This document shows, piece by piece, positions 1 to 11,600 of a stretch of DNA of 64,000 bases (position 1 is its first letter; each line of letters opens with the position of its first letter). The notes under the pieces were generated by a model. That model had not been told where the DNA came from, ran no database searches, and was given only the letters and a program-made list of their open reading frames with translations. Both the position numbers and the translations under genes were made by a program. Where the stretch lies: NCBI RefSeq assembly GCF_000003815.2, contig NC_049984.1, forward strand, positions 5,222,491 to 5,286,490, read 5' to 3'. Origin of the DNA: Branchiostoma floridae (taxonomy: Eukaryota > Chordata > Leptocardii > Amphioxiformes > Branchiostomatidae).

Positions 1-185
1 TTCAGATTATTTGATTGGTTAGCTTCTCATTTTATTGAAATTAATAGCCAGGTGCACCTGCAGGTGGCGGGCCAATGACCTCTAAAGCTCAAAACCCCCA
101 AATCCCCAATAAAGCATTTTGAAGTGATTTATGTCAAAATTATACATGGATCCTTTGAGTAAATATAAATGCAACCTATACCAAA

Positions 186-345
186 CAAGAGTTCGGAGAC
201 CTCATATCTCCATGAAATATTCTGATTATGTAAATGTCTTTCACATCTGCATAGTCTATGCTTGGCGCGCATTTAACTAACTACAAGCTGCTAGGAGGCC
301 CAAACATACATCACCTCTTCCTTGCTATCTGCCACCAAAAATCAA
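186..345 (+). repeat. fragment of the TAGAGTTCGG-ended repeat family
   Basis: The stretch beginning near 191 (agttcggagacctcat, then ctccatgaaa) matches the outer end of the elements at 36083-37135 and 41424-46130. It lies just downstream, on the gene strand, of the last kinase exon seen here. Similar AT-rich pieces with repeated atgcaaat words follow at 780-1150 and 1835-2335, so this kinase locus has taken in several copies or one broken copy. Confidence 0.6.
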
Positions 346-419
346 GACCACAACATATCCAAGCCAAATGATCCCTTTAATATCCTTCATCTAGAATTGC
401 GAAAATGATCGTGGTGCAC

Positions 420-2943
420 CTTGACAACTGGTCGCGGCCCAGAGTTTTCCACCAAAAGGTTCTCCGGCTTTAAGTCTCTGTGGACAATGTTCCTGCCGTG
501 CAGATAAGCCACGCCCTCTGCCATGTCACATAGCAATTGCAGGGTGGTCGTTCGGTCCAGATTCCTGCTCAAGATGAAGCTGTTCCAAAAAACAACGTTA
601 ACAAAACAATGAAACGTTCGGCAAATTTCACACCCTGTTATGTTTTGTTCTCTGTTGCAATTGTGTAGTGTAGTCTGGTGGCAGAGACAGATAAGCGTGC
701 AATGCGGTCCATACAATGTTTTTTGCTGTTTCTATACCTCTGAGGTACTAGGTGTGCTCTATCAGAATCTGGAGTATGCCACTCTGTCACCCTTGGGTAA
801 TCCGCACAATATGCAAATTAAGGCGGCCATTAAGGAAATTCTTTTTTTTCGTCAATATCTCAGTAATTACACATGGTATCAAATTGATTTTCGTGTCTAT
901 CCCCATGTTTTGAGGGGTAAAGAATCGGATTAAGCCATTTTAGTAATGATGACACCACTATTTTGGCTCAATATGCATAGAATATGCAAATTAAGGCGGT
1001 TATGACGAAAAAACTCGCCTTTGTCAATATAATGCCATTTCAGTAATGATAACACCAATATTTTGTGCTGAATAAGCATATAATATGCAAATGGAAGAAG
1101 ACTTGTCAGCTGTTCATCACTGATAACCCACTGATAGCCTATTTTAGTAATCATCTCTATTATTCACTACAGCATGCTATAGGATCTAAGAACAAAACAT
1201 AGTTGGTAGATCATAGGACATAGGAGTTTTCTTTTACACAACCGGTTTTTCTCACCTGCTGACGTTGCGATGTCTGTCTGGTTGTAAAAGAAAACACCTA
1301 TGTCCTAAAACATACACTACATAGTGCGCAACATAGCATACTAGTACCTATCGAAGGTGCCTCCGTTGCAGTATTCCAGTACCAGCCAGACATTGTACTG
1401 TGCCGCGGTGTCCTCAGGAGAGTCTCCAATGAAGTTTTCTGTGTACTGCATGATGTTTGGGTGACGTCCGACCTACATGTTTCATGAAACAACCGAACGG
1501 TCATCAAACCAACAGTTTTCGTGGAATCACAATTACCTATCGTGTGACGATGTGTTTACCGCCTCCCTTGATGTTGGTACAAACAACAGACAGAAAAAAT
1601 CTTGAAAGTTTCTCAAAAGCAATTTTTGATTATTCCTAATAGCAACCCCTTTCTATTAGATATAGATTATGATGAATAATACGAACCTAATAAAGTTTAT
1701 TAGAATTGGAATGCCCTGACGGCACCCACAGTTCAGTCTTTCTGTGCCAGGCCATTCTCCTACGCAGAAGGGACTAGAGTTCCCCGACCCCATGCCTTCG
1801 CCAAATAATTTTACCTTTACAACCGGTGTATTCATTTTTTCTCATTAATTATGCAAATAAGGACCTTATTTGCATTGTTTGTCATCAATTATTCAAACAA
1901 GGTCCTTATTTGCATGAAATATATCAGTTGATCATCTCCTCCACCAAAATAACAGACGTACACAATCTATGTTGAGAAAGACGGCTTTAATTGCATTTTC
2001 CTATCACATATGCAAATGGAGTCCACATTGTATTACTATCTGAAGCTATCTACCTAACAAAAATCCTGACAATTCGTTGACCCCTTCTTGTCTTATTTTC
2101 ACTAACTCTCGGCCTTAAGAGCTGTCTACCACTTGAAAAGCATAGCCACAGAATGTCCAGAACTCGAAATATCAAACCCGAAAATTCCACTGCAGTACAG
2201 TAACAAGATGCTAGGGGGCCAAAATCTAACCGTTTTCAGGTCTCATCAAGACCTACTTACATATCAAACATCAATACAATCCATTCAGGCGTTCTCGAGT
2301 TATGCTGGTGTTCTACACACACACAAATGATACCCAAACTATAACTTTCATGGTGCAGGTAAAGACAACCTTATTGGCGAAGGTAACCAATATGTCGATT
2401 GTCGTCATCCTCCGTCTCAGGTCAGAGTAGTAAATACGTATATACTATACTCTGGTTCCCTTTGTGTAGGAGAATGGTCTGGCAGGAGGCCTGCTCGCTT
2501 CAGCCTGGGACCTCCACTCCCCCTCCCCCTGCTTTGCCCCAGATGGGGTTATATAAAGGTAGTTATATGAAGATGTAGATTATACTTGTATCTATGAGCA
2601 CAAGTAAGAACGTGTTGCATGTCATTTTCTATTGGTTCCGCCGTGTTCAACGCTAACACTCCGCGAGTTGACTACAATATTGTATTTCTATGCAAAAGTC
2701 ATTGCAAATGCAAGACAAGCAGACTAATAACTTGATCTATTTCATGACTTATTTGCAAGACGTGTGCGGTAGTTTTACCTGACGTAAGGCGTTGATCTCT
2801 CTCTGGATTAGTTCAGCACTGTCGCTACTGTAAACAGTCAGGCGCTTTAGTGCATATGTAATACCGTCCGTAGTACATTTCGCCTTGTATACCGTTCCAA
2901 ACGCCCCTTGTCCGAGCTTCCGCAGGTTTGTGTACCTGTCCAT
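420..2943 (-). CDS. Ser/Thr protein kinase, STK35/PDIK1L-like, 5' part only
   Basis: Three coding exons on the minus strand splice in phase: 2943-2779 (start ATG at 2943), 1472-1348 and 579-420, giving 150 residues before the gene leaves the window. Seen: the glycine loop GQGAFGTV (G11, G13, G16), the ATP-anchoring lysine in YALK (K33), a helix-C glutamate (about E49), a hinge LVLEYCNGG, and the catalytic loop HRDLKPEN (H130-N137). The DFG exon is not in the window. The hinge, the following ILSRN, the ALAFLH-like GVAYLH and PVVK before the splice site resemble STK35 and PDIK1L, nuclear or actin-associated kinases of unclear substrate. Acceptors end in tgtag and aacag; donors are gtaaaa, gtacta and gtgcac. 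Family assignment is from memory of motifs; another small kinase family is possible. Introns hold repeats. Confidence 0.7.
780..1150. repeat. AT-rich repeat with repeated atgcaaat words
   Basis: Two diverged direct copies of a segment (caatatgcaaattaaggcgg, then aattcttttttt or aaaaaactcgcc) at about 808 and 978. It lies in a kinase intron. The same atgcaaatt words recur in the 36-kb and 42-kb elements. Confidence 0.5.
1835..2335 (+). repeat. repeat related to the 36083-37135 element
   Basis: Contains inverted and direct attaattatgcaaat words, then the segment ctagggggcc..aaaatctaa..cgttctcgagtta..acacacacaca, which matches 36960-37105 in the same order. It lies inside the first intron of the kinase gene. 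Confidence 0.6.
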
Positions 2944-3039
2944 GTCGACGACTAGCAGAAATTAAAAAAACATCAATGCGTTAAAACTTTCGGAGCCCTC
3001 GTCAGCACACTGTAGATCTCTATGAAAAGAGCCAAAGTC

Positions 3040-3415
3040 TGGGCCTTAAGGTTAGCTGGCTGAAGACAAAGTTCCAGTCGCTCAGTCAGTGACCAACTGG
3101 TTCTTGGACCAGCCAGTATGCCCTTCTATTAGAGGAGAGCCAGTCGAGGTGGTCCAGTGCTTCAGCTATCTTGAAAGACTGTAATTCAGACCATGATATC
3201 AAGAGGATACTAGTTATAGCCTCGGCAGCTTTTGCCTCCCTAGACTAGGGTCTGGCGATGTTAACAATTGTCCGACCAAGCTGAAGACTTACAACACCCT
3301 GATCTTCTCCGTCTTCCTATACGGGGCGGAGACAAAGTCTCTAGCACAAAAAAACTGGACGCCATTGACACCCAATGCCTCAGAAGGATAGAAGGAGCGA
3401 TCTTGCACAGTGTTG
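3040..3415 (+). pseudogene. Non-LTR retrotransposon reverse transcriptase remnant
   Basis: Frame-broken translation gives, in order, LKTKFQSLSQ, GEPVEVVQCFSYL, SDHDIKRRILVIASAAFASL, then TKLKTYNTLIFSVFLYGAET and LDAIDTQCLRRI. This is the usual C-terminal part of a LINE reverse transcriptase (thumb and beyond). Stops and frameshifts show it is dead. It sits just upstream of the kinase start codon at 2943. Confidence 0.75.
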
Positions 3416-3429
3416 TGGAAAATTACTGG

Positions 3430-6400
3430 ATTGAGTGGAGATCTTGTACAGTCACCATGCAGAAAGGTATTTTTAACGATGCGAAGACACAGACACAGAC
3501 AAAAACAGGTTGTTCAAAGTAGGAAATTCTTATCTTAGCAAAGAAAGAGTATTGTTACGCTAAGCAATTTCTTACGGTTGAGAAAAACAACTTACTAGTA
3601 ACAACTGACTGACGGAAGTGCTTAAGTTAATGTCACTTCAAACCAAGGACCAAGGTCCACTAGATGGTGCCATTATTGTATAAAGGTCGTTCGGCTATTG
3701 CAATCACATTCTCTCCGACCAACAAGAAAACTCCATCCACATTCTCTCCCACCTACGGAATCTCTCCCAGCGACTGTTTCTCAAGTGAGAGAAAAAGAAG
3801 GTCAGAGGTCGACTTTTTACGGTTTCCGAGTGAGAGAACTTTCGTCTATGAGAGAACTTGACCAACAGTGTTACGGAAAAACAACTTTCTTGATGTTATG
3901 GACAGACATTCTTCTCCACATGCGAAGCTTTTCCCAGCAAGTACCTCCCCTTAAAAGGTTGCCTTACTAGAATTTTGCTCTGTAAGTCAGAAGTCTCCCA
4001 GATGCGGAACCTCTCCACTTTGTGTGCCCCGACAAAGTGCCCCGACAAAGCTTGTTAATGCATGTGCGTACCTGTACACTCTGATTTCACAGGACAAAAA
4101 TTATAACACTTCCTCGTCCATACATGAAAAAGAAGTCCTCTCACGTCCCAGCGGAAATTGAAGCTCTGTTCAAGTTCACAAACGGACTTTATAATTGGCC
4201 AAATCTGTCCCGCCCGTCATGTAAGGTTGCCAAGACTGCTAGCCCTTTTGTTGCTACTAGTGTGTGAAGTTATTTTTTGCTGGCCGCGACGTGTTCAAAG
4301 GCAGGGCTTTGTGTTTGGCGACAGGTGTAAAGTTAGGGTTAGAAGGTAATCATTAACCTATAAAAATGATAAAAATTAAAATCAAAACAAAGGCACTAGA
4401 CTAGTAGCCATCTGCTACGGTACAGCTCGAACAAATACATTCTTGATAGAGTCTTTGTCGAAAACGACTACTTGGTAGAGACTTGTCATCTGTTGAAGAA
4501 TGAGACTTAGCGTTCTGACAACAAGTATTTAAATTCGGGGTGGAACCTGGAGGTGGAGTTAATCAATATTAAGCATGGGCACGGCACGAATTACCTTAAG
4601 AAATGAAAACAGAACAATAAATTATCCCCGTACGTGTGGAAGGATAAATAACGGCCTCGAGCTCACTCACTAGCTTCCTCTGAATATAGATCAAACACAA
4701 CAAATGTGATTGGCTTTGAAATCGGTACATATACTTTGTCGAACACTGACTTCCTGAAACAGCTTTGCTAGTCACCAGGGCAAACAACTGCACTTCTTGT
4801 GCCATTATTACCAATGCATGCTACAAGGTGTGTTTTGGGACAGCATACTAGTAACTCGAGAACACGTAAATGAGTCTTTATGGTACATGTATTTGGTATG
4901 TGGGGAAGTATAGACAGAAGATCAAGTTGTTTCTATACAGGACTTTCAACGAGAACTGAATAGACCGCGGGAACGCTTTGTGTATGAGAATGACAAAACA
5001 AATCGTTACGGCTTCAAGAGTCTGTGTCTTGTGCAACAGCTTTATAGACCAAAGAACGTCAGCTATATAACATGCGTAATAAAAAAAAAATTCAAATACA
5101 GCCATGAACAGTATTGCTATTTATTCACAGGAATTATATGACTCATTTCTGCTCAATGTAAAGTTATCTTCATTTGCAGGCACATACATGTAACACTATT
5201 AGTGAAGTATTAATAATTTACCAGCAATCGGCTTTTATATTGCATATCATATGTTACAGAATGCCTTTATTCACAGAGCCACGAAACCATACTAGTCAAC
5301 ATTTACTAGATACTGAAGGGTAGTATCTATTTCATGTACCCTACATGTGGTTACTATATAATATGGCACTAGTGATGGCTAACTCAATATTAATACCCCC
5401 AAAAAGATCACTGCCCTTCCTCTTTCCACACCACTAAAATTACAAGCCTAACTTATCACAATTTGATACTGTTCATGTTAATTTGTCTGGTCACAGAAGG
5501 GATGTGATGTTTTGATGTTGTATGTTGGTCTCTTATTTCAATAGTATTGTTGGGCAAAAAAAAAAGCTTCAAGTCCCAACTGCTGATCATGCATTGTACT
5601 ACTGGTACTACTGGAGGACAAGTTACTGGTAATACAGTGTAAAGATCTACAGTAACCAGTTTGCAGTAACAGATCACAATTCAATTTCAAGTCGATCTAC
5701 ACAAAAATAACAAATATTCACATAAAGTTTATAAAAAATGTTGACAATACTTTTAAGCCCCACCAACACTTGATGTCACAAACTCAAATTTGAAAAAAAA
5801 ATATACAGCTGGACCTTCTAGTAATTCAATTCTAGAGAAATTATAGATTTGAATAGACCCTAACACTCATATAAAGACTTTACAAATATTTCCAGCATTA
5901 TTTGGCCCAGACCATCACAATCTACATACTAACAGGCAGAGCATGTGGGGTTGTACAGTGGAATAGTACTTGACCAGTACAAAAAACATCGACCTCCTTG
6001 GAACAAACCAGACACTACTACATTTGCAATTAGTTCATCTAACAACAAACAAAGACTAAAGTAAAGTAGATGTATCAAAGTCGCCTATCCTTTCTTTTTC
6101 TGTAACAGTTAATGAATTTTCCAGTTGGATAGACACCCTTTGATATCTTAATGAGTAAACAACATTCAAAGACAAATCCTCTCCACGATTGGATAAGATA
6201 CATAGATTACTTTGGCAGTAATGTCCATATCTTATCCAGTTGTATAGACTGACTTGCCTTTACATAAGGTCTCATGTCTGTTATGTAGCAAGGATCTAAC
6301 ACTGTGAATACTGTAAGTCTACACATACCTCGGCTACATGTATAGAGTAAATAAAAGTGTAATCTGATCAAGGACCACAGAAAAAATCAGACCAACTCCA

Positions 6401-7163
6401 TATCAAGAGAAGGATTTTATCCTCTTTTTGTATATACACCATAGAACAGTGCAACTTTTCTCATTGTAGGTACAATCCTGCTTCTAGTATTTATTTTATT
6501 TTACATATCAAAGGACATTGGACCATTCTGCTACCACTCCAGAACTGCCACCCAACTTTTACAACATTGCTAATAATTTAATTGCTATGGAATTCTTTCT
6601 CACAGACTATATGCTAGGTACTTTGTATGCTAGGAGTTTTCTCAAACAGAAAAACAAGTATCTAAAGTGAGTGACCTAGACAACATAATATTCTATGCAT
6701 AAGTAACTAGGAATTGGAAAGATATGTGTTGTGTACTTGTATGTATGAAGATGTACCATTGTATACACATGTACAAGCATTGGGAGCTTATATGCAAGTG
6801 TGAGCATGCCCAGTCACCATATCTTTGTCTCTCAAATTAGATAACTAAACGAGGAAGCTAGAAGCTCCTTTCACTAAACTGCCTGCTAGTCTCTCTCACC
6901 CGATGCCGCCGCTTCACAAGGAGTTTGTGGCTGTTTACAACTATGCCAGGGGACTGATTTCAAAAAGGAGACAGACCAATAAGAGCTTAGGATTCTCTGT
7001 CACCATGGAAACCAGTCATCACAGCCTCCAAGAACATCAAATCAAGAGGATTGTGATGTTCCAAATTCTCCTTATTTAGAGGCATTGACCATTGAGTTTT
7101 TTAGGGCCTGACCAGTGGAAGGTCCGCGAAGCATATTTTAGCTAGAATAACTTTGACCCTTTA
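3430..7163. other. Intergenic stretch, no gene recognised
   Basis: Only short AT-rich open frames with no recognisable domain or splice structure. From about 5100 it is A/T-rich and free of obvious repeats, and could include far 3' UTR of the minus-strand RPRD1 gene, which stops at 8689. Confidence 0.4.
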
Positions 7164-7560
7164 TTAGGCTACAGTGACTTAATTTTATGGATGACATCCT
7201 CTGGAGACCCAAGCCTAGTGCACGAGGGCAAAAAAATGCTGCTAAACTGCAGGACTAAACATCCAGTCTATTCTTTCCCAGGCTTGGTTTGTCTTATTTT
7301 CACCTGTTGTAAGACTGCAAGAATCGTCGCCATTTCGATAATGTTTTTATTGCTATTCTTTAAAGAGGGGAACAAGGACACTGTGGTCCCATGCCCTGAC
7401 CATGTGCCCCCCTACCCTGGAAAGCAGATCCTCTGGCAAGCATAAAACTTTAATTGATCACAGAGGCTATTAGGGCACATGTGGCGACACTTTCTTTTTG
7501 GACTGGCAAAAATCAATGCGCGCACAAATGTCATTCATAAAATTAAGCCAGTGTGGCCTC
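7164..7560. mobile_element. Foldback (inverted-repeat) element, copy 1
   Basis: Ends are inverted copies: cttaattttatggatgacat near 7178 and its complement near 7530 (atgtcattcataaaattaag). The same ends bound 32338-32880. The inside has no recognised coding sequence, so it is non-autonomous. Confidence 0.7.
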
Positions 7561-8688
7561 AGCTACAACACGTGTGTGGATACAATGACTGCACAAGTCT
7601 CAGCTAACCAAGTCAAATTACTAACCTAGTTACCATGAATTATTTTTTTCTACTGGCATCATTTTCAGATCATGACATAGTGTTACTCAACATGGTACAA
7701 TAATCTCTTGCAACAATAGGTCCTCAAAGATTCTTAAGGGGGGGGTTACTGAAACTGTGGTGCGTAGCCGGCGTCATTGTCACCAAATGATTTGACAGAG
7801 TGTTCAAAGAATTTCATTAATAAAAAACAAATCTTTTTATGCTTTTTGTGTTTGCCAATTTTTGTTATACATTTTGTTGTACATTTTACATGACATTCCC
7901 ATTGCAAAGTCAAGGGTAACACAAATCAAATTTAGAACGCAGCCACACCGTCAACGTACCCAAGCCCAGTGAGATACACCCTTAACGGTTAGAGGTATTA
8001 CCTCATCGACAACTAAAATCAATGTAACATATCCAGTCTGAGTTTCTCTTCAGCAGCCAGTTGTCTTTATTGGCGACAACTCTGACGTCAGAAGTCTTTT
8101 TCTGTACATTCAGTTACTTCCACAGTGGTTTTACTTTGCAGTAGAAGTAAAGGGAGGTTTTCACAGCATTTTGAATTTGGGACTAAAACAATTCTGTGGC
8201 ACAGTAGGAATACATTGGAAACGAATATTTGCTGTTATATTTGCAGTGAAGTGGTGGCCACAAAAATGCCAACAATAAAACCACCGTGAATGTCTTAAGA
8301 GTTACAGCACATACAAACCTGTACAAGTGACCACCTCTACATAAGGACCACCTGGCCATTACGAACCCTTTTTGGTAGTCCAGTAAATTATTTTCCCAGT
8401 AACAAAAGCATTAAGAATCCTGTCTATAGTGACCACCTGTACTCATAGACCAGATTTTATCAGACCCCAGTGGTCTTCTTTTTAGCAGTTTTGACTGGCC
8501 AATGTGACCACTTTTTGGTAAATCCATAGATACAAGTAATTTTCCCCATTGATAATTAGGAATCCTGTGTGGATCCCAGTGTGGTCTTTTTTGGGTAGTT
8601 TTGCCTTTGCAAAACATAGCAGCCTATAGGCTCAATTGCGTATTAGTGGACTAACTTATAATTATGTAAATTTTGAAAGAATTTTTGT

Positions 8689-11600
8689 TCATTCTGAAGA
8701 GAAGAGGTCCCCGGCAGACGGTAGCGGTGCGAGGCCCCCTGTCACGTCGGGCAGGAGAGTCAGGTCCGGGAGATTCTGCAGATGAGACTTCAGTTCTTTC
8801 CTCACGCTCGTCACCTTGGCCAACTTGGTCTTGTACTCCTGGGAAAACAAATCCATACAGCACGTTTCAGATTAGTCTGTGTAACACAAACTCCGCTGTC
8901 CAGGGCTGTAACTAGCCCCTCCCTGCTTAGCCCGGCGGATGTTGGGCGGGCTGCTATAAGCAAGATTTAATCAGGCTAGTTTCAGATCTTGTTCTTTGAT
9001 ACAGACATTCTAGTTCTAAGCAATTTTGAACTGTAGAATGAAAAAACCTTGAACTGTGATTTCCGAAACAACTTGTACTCCTAGGAAGAGACTTCACACA
9101 GGGCATGTGAGTAGAGACCAGTCTTGTTGGGAATGAGAAATGTGAAAGTGACATTGAACCAGTTTAGATCACTAAAGAGCTATTCTTTCCACTGGTCATG
9201 ACAGAGAGGACAGATGCTATGTACAGCATATACAGGGGTTAATGGTACAGGGGAAATTTCCCTAGCTCTTTTCAGCAAATACAACAGTTGACCATGAATT
9301 AACGTCCCGAACTTAGGACTCTAGTTAGAGAAACAAACTTTGCAGTTACTTAAAAAAATACTTTTATTCTATCTCTAAGAGAGATTATATGAACTCACCG
9401 ACAACATTTCCTCAGACTGCGCTAGTTTCTCCTTCTGCACGGCTACGAAGTCCTTTAGCATCCTGGACACGTGTTTCCTGTCCTCCAGCTCCGCGGCAAG
9501 TCTCCCGTTGTACTCCGCAAGCAGCATGCAAGCCTCGTCGACCATCTTCGACAACTTTTCCGCCGAATCTCGGTCCGCTGGAAAAGGAATAGAAAAGTAG
9601 AAAGCTCTTTTTTATCAAAAAGCGATGCTGGCATTATGGACTGATGTAGTATCGTCAGCAGGACCTACATTGCTACCTTTTACGCAAGTTAATGTGTGTA
9701 TGTCCCAGTTATATTGTTGAGTTATGTATGTGTCCAGGGACACCAGAAGAACAGTGTAGCCTGAGTTTGATTTTTACCCTGATGAAATAAAATAAATGAA
9801 AATGAAATGGGTACATCATCACATCCCAAAAACAAGTCAACAAGCGTACTTGACATCTTTAGTGGACAAACCTTGTATTTTCTCTAGCATTGAGACGTCC
9901 TGTACTTCAGGAGGGAGGTTTGCGATCTTCTCTCTCACCGCAGCATCGCTCGAGGCCGAATGTTCCAGCTCCATCAGGGCCTTCATCAGTTCCTCTGGCT
10001 TACATAACAAAATATGAAAATGTAGGTAAGTAAAGCAGTTGTCATCTTGAATAGGTGAAATACAATGCTCCATAGCCAAAGACACAAGATCAAGAGGTTT
10101 GGGGTTTGATTCCTGGCATTCCTTGCTATACCTTGTTTTTTTGGGAAAGGCATTGTTTACAACTTTCTTCACTCAATCTAGGTGCAAAACTACTAAAAAT
10201 GGGTACCTGGCTTCTGTTGGAGAGGTAAAAGGTGGTACATTTGTAGATGGAGAGGGATGGGCTCGCGATCCAAGCTCTAGACACAGTGGATAACAGCCCA
10301 CTGCCCCTTCGGCCTCAAAAAGGCTATGGGAGTATTTCAACCTACACCTTTACAATACTTTTCATGTAGCTACTAGTATGCACATGGCTATTCACATGGC
10401 TGGTGTGATGTCTGGAAAGATCGCAACAGTTTCTGGCAGTTATTTTTCTTGCACACAACACTTTGAACTGCAATCTTTCCTCCAGACATCTGCTTGGGGT
10501 TAGGTTCAAGACTTCTTACCTCTGGAGGTTCCTGTGGAGATGAGCCGTCCTCCTCTTCCTCCTCCTCCTCGAGTAGAACTACAGGCTCCACCTTCTTCTT
10601 CTTCACAGGAGACCGCCTGTCTTCATTTCCCGATCGCTTGTCTGGAATGAGTAAAGAATACTTGTATGCTTGTACATGTACTTTATCTTATGGTAATCTC
10701 CAAGCAGATCCTACGTTGGCATAAGATAGTATCAAACCTGGCCAAGTCGTTCAGCCAGCCAGGAGGTGTACATTCGCCACGTGGCACGGCGTAATTTTAT
10801 GGTGTGGTGACACCAATTCATTTCCTCTATTCTCGGACGTTTTAAGGTGAAAAAATTGCAAGCGGACATCATAAAAGCATTTGGTATGGCGTTAAGCATA
10901 TGAAACATGCATATGTGTATGGCTAATGTTTGTGGTACAATACAGCAAGAGAATCTTACTGAATTTGGGACTGTCTGAACAGGAGCTTTCTTGATATTAA
11001 ACATTCAAGCATTGTTGGAATTTATGTACAGTAGTGCAAACAAGAAAGCTTGAAAATGCACAATCTTATACCTTGAGACATAGACTACCAAGTTTCTACA
11101 ATACTTAAACGGAGCTGTAAATAGTAACTGAAAGCTATAGATATACAAGTATAAATACTTACGGAGTCCTCGTTTGAGTTGGTCTACATAATCAGCATCA
11201 TAAACTGCTCTCTCCTTCCAGATGTCTACTATTCTTTCCAGCCGTTTTACTGTATCGTCATCTGTTGCACTGGAATCACACAATACAACACACAGTCATT
11301 CTTCAAAAGCATGATAACTTTCTCAACACAAATCTGTACAACACGAGGTCATTCTTCTAATCTACTACAAAATCATGATAACTATCTCAACATAAAATCT
11401 ATCAGTTTACAAGAAAGGTGATAATTGAATGAAGCTGCTCTGACACAAAAAAGCTTTGAATAACACCTAGACTTTAGCTATGGGAGTTAGTTAGTTAGTT
11501 AGTTAGTTAGTGAGTGAGTGAGTGAGTGAGTGAGTGAGTGAGTGAGTGAGTGAGTGAGTGAGTGAGTGAGTGAGTGAGTGAGTGAGTGAGTGGGTGAGTA

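Noticed and set aside
8085-8098. CRE-like tctgacgtcagaa
   Set aside because: A lone palindrome in what is probably RPRD1 3' UTR; no other promoter feature near it.
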